Of a stretch of DNA of 16,394 nt, positions 15,901-16,394 are shown piece by piece. The notes beneath the pieces were generated by a model. The model was not told the DNA's origin, did no database searches, and saw nothing but the letters and a program-made list of their open reading frames with translations. A program made the translations under genes and the position numbers. Origin of the DNA: Paludibacteraceae bacterium (GTDB lineage: Bacteria > Bacteroidota > Bacteroidia > Bacteroidales > Paludibacteraceae); the NCBI GenBank assembly GCA_017402895.1, contig JAFPLG010000095.1, positions 1 through 16,394 of the forward strand, given 5' to 3'. The first letter of the stretch is position 1, and every line of letters starts with the position of its first letter.

Positions 15901-16394
15901 TCTACCTCCAACTTTTCCTCAGTTTCTTCAAGATCGGCCTCTTCGGTTTCGGAGGCGGAATGGCTATCTTCTCGCTCATCCAAATGGAGGTCGTGCAGAA
16001 CGGATGGCTTACCCCCGAAGAAATAGTAGATATCATGGCTATCAGTCAGGTCACCCCCGGCCCTATCGGCATCAACTGCGCCACCTACGTCGGCTATACT
16101 ATCGGCGGTTTCTGGGGCAGTGTTCTGACTACCTCCGCTATTATCCTGCCGAGCCTGATCATCATGCTCAGCATATGCAAGGCCTATTTCTGGCTCAATA
16201 AACGTTTTCAGGGGAATCCCTATTTCGAGCAAACCCTCCGCATGCTTCGATTTGCGGTCATCGGACTGATTGCCTCCGCAGCGCTAATGCTGATGAAACC
16301 GACCACATTTATCGATTCTACCAGTTGGATAATCTTTGCCGTAGTATGCATTTTCACGGTGCTGCCAAATTTTATAAAACAGAAAGAAGAAAAG
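15897..16394 (+). CDS. Chromate-transporter (CHR) family protein, second subunit, cut by window edge
   Basis: An open frame of 166 codons with no stop runs from ATG 15897 to the window end. The protein begins MIYLQLFLSFFKIG and carries FGFGGGMAIFSLI (16-28) and QVTPGPIGIN (51-60), the same two signatures as the upstream subunit, then hydrophobic segments. It overlaps the first CHR gene by 4 nt (ATGA), which fits co-translation of a two-subunit transporter. The last visible residues are polar (KQKEEK), so the gene probably ends shortly after the window, given the usual size of about 180 residues. The two subunits are clearly divergent copies, not a recent duplication. Confidence 0.88.
   Translation, partial: MIYLQLFLSFFKIGLFGFGGGMAIFSLIQMEVVQNGWLTPEEIVDIMAISQVTPGPIGINCATYVGYTIGGFWGSVLTTSAIILPSLIIMLSICKAYFWLNKRFQGNPYFEQTLRMLRFAVIGLIASAALMLMKPTTFIDSTSWIIFAVVCIFTVLPNFIKQKEEK

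Noticed and set aside
1..16394. CRISPR, phage, toxin-antitoxin or defence genes
   Set aside because: Every well-supported gene is a core metabolic, envelope, regulatory or transport gene, and no spaced repeat array or nuclease-type cassette is visible.

Overview
The window looks like chromosomal core sequence from a Bacteroidales bacterium, probably Bacteroidaceae or Prevotellaceae-like. The evidence is three promoters of the Bacteroidota type (TTTG, 20 bp, TAnnTTTG), A-rich leaders mostly lacking Shine-Dalgarno sites, a hybrid two-component system (HTCS) regulator, a DUF4827-like lipoprotein and a GldI-like FKBP lipoprotein. I see no tRNA, rRNA, CRISPR array, transposase, phage gene or recognisable defence system.

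Layout. (1) Bases 114-6510, + strand: rsfS, ftsH, an M16 zinc peptidase with a signal peptide, and lpxB, read from a promoter at 31-62. ftsH and the M16 gene overlap, and lpxB follows 6 nt after the M16 gene. (2) Bases 6494-14382, - strand: a very compact seven-gene run read from a promoter at 14431-14462. In transcription order it is rmlA, HTCS regulator, FKBP-type lipoprotein, DUF4827-type lipoprotein, phosphoglucosamine/phosphohexose mutase (glmM-like), surE and a 92-residue membrane protein. Every junction is an overlap, abutment or 1-nt gap. The two runs converge and overlap by 17 nt at their 3' ends. (3) Bases 14383-14618: divergent regulatory region between rmlA and udk. (4) Bases 14619-16394, + strand: udk, a 127-nt highly structured repeat region, then two half-size chromate-transporter-family genes, the second cut by the window edge.

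How the genes fit together. Much of the window concerns the cell envelope and its quality control. LpxB makes the lipid A disaccharide, the mutase probably makes the glucosamine-1-phosphate that feeds UDP-GlcNAc, RmlA makes dTDP-glucose for deoxysugars, and FtsH and the M16 peptidase degrade proteins in the membrane and periplasm. The HTCS regulator sits inside this set rather than next to a SusC/SusD locus, which is its usual setting.

No wholly new protein system is evident. The strongest unexplained signals are non-coding. The rsfS and udk promoters share a nearly identical 32-bp block (28 of 32 identical) with a palindrome at the -33 box. All three promoters are followed by a small perfect stem-loop at the predicted mRNA 5' end. 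The udk/chromate-transporter gap has 22-bp direct repeats flanking 9-bp inverted repeats and an 11-bp tandem repeat, like a miniature inserted element.
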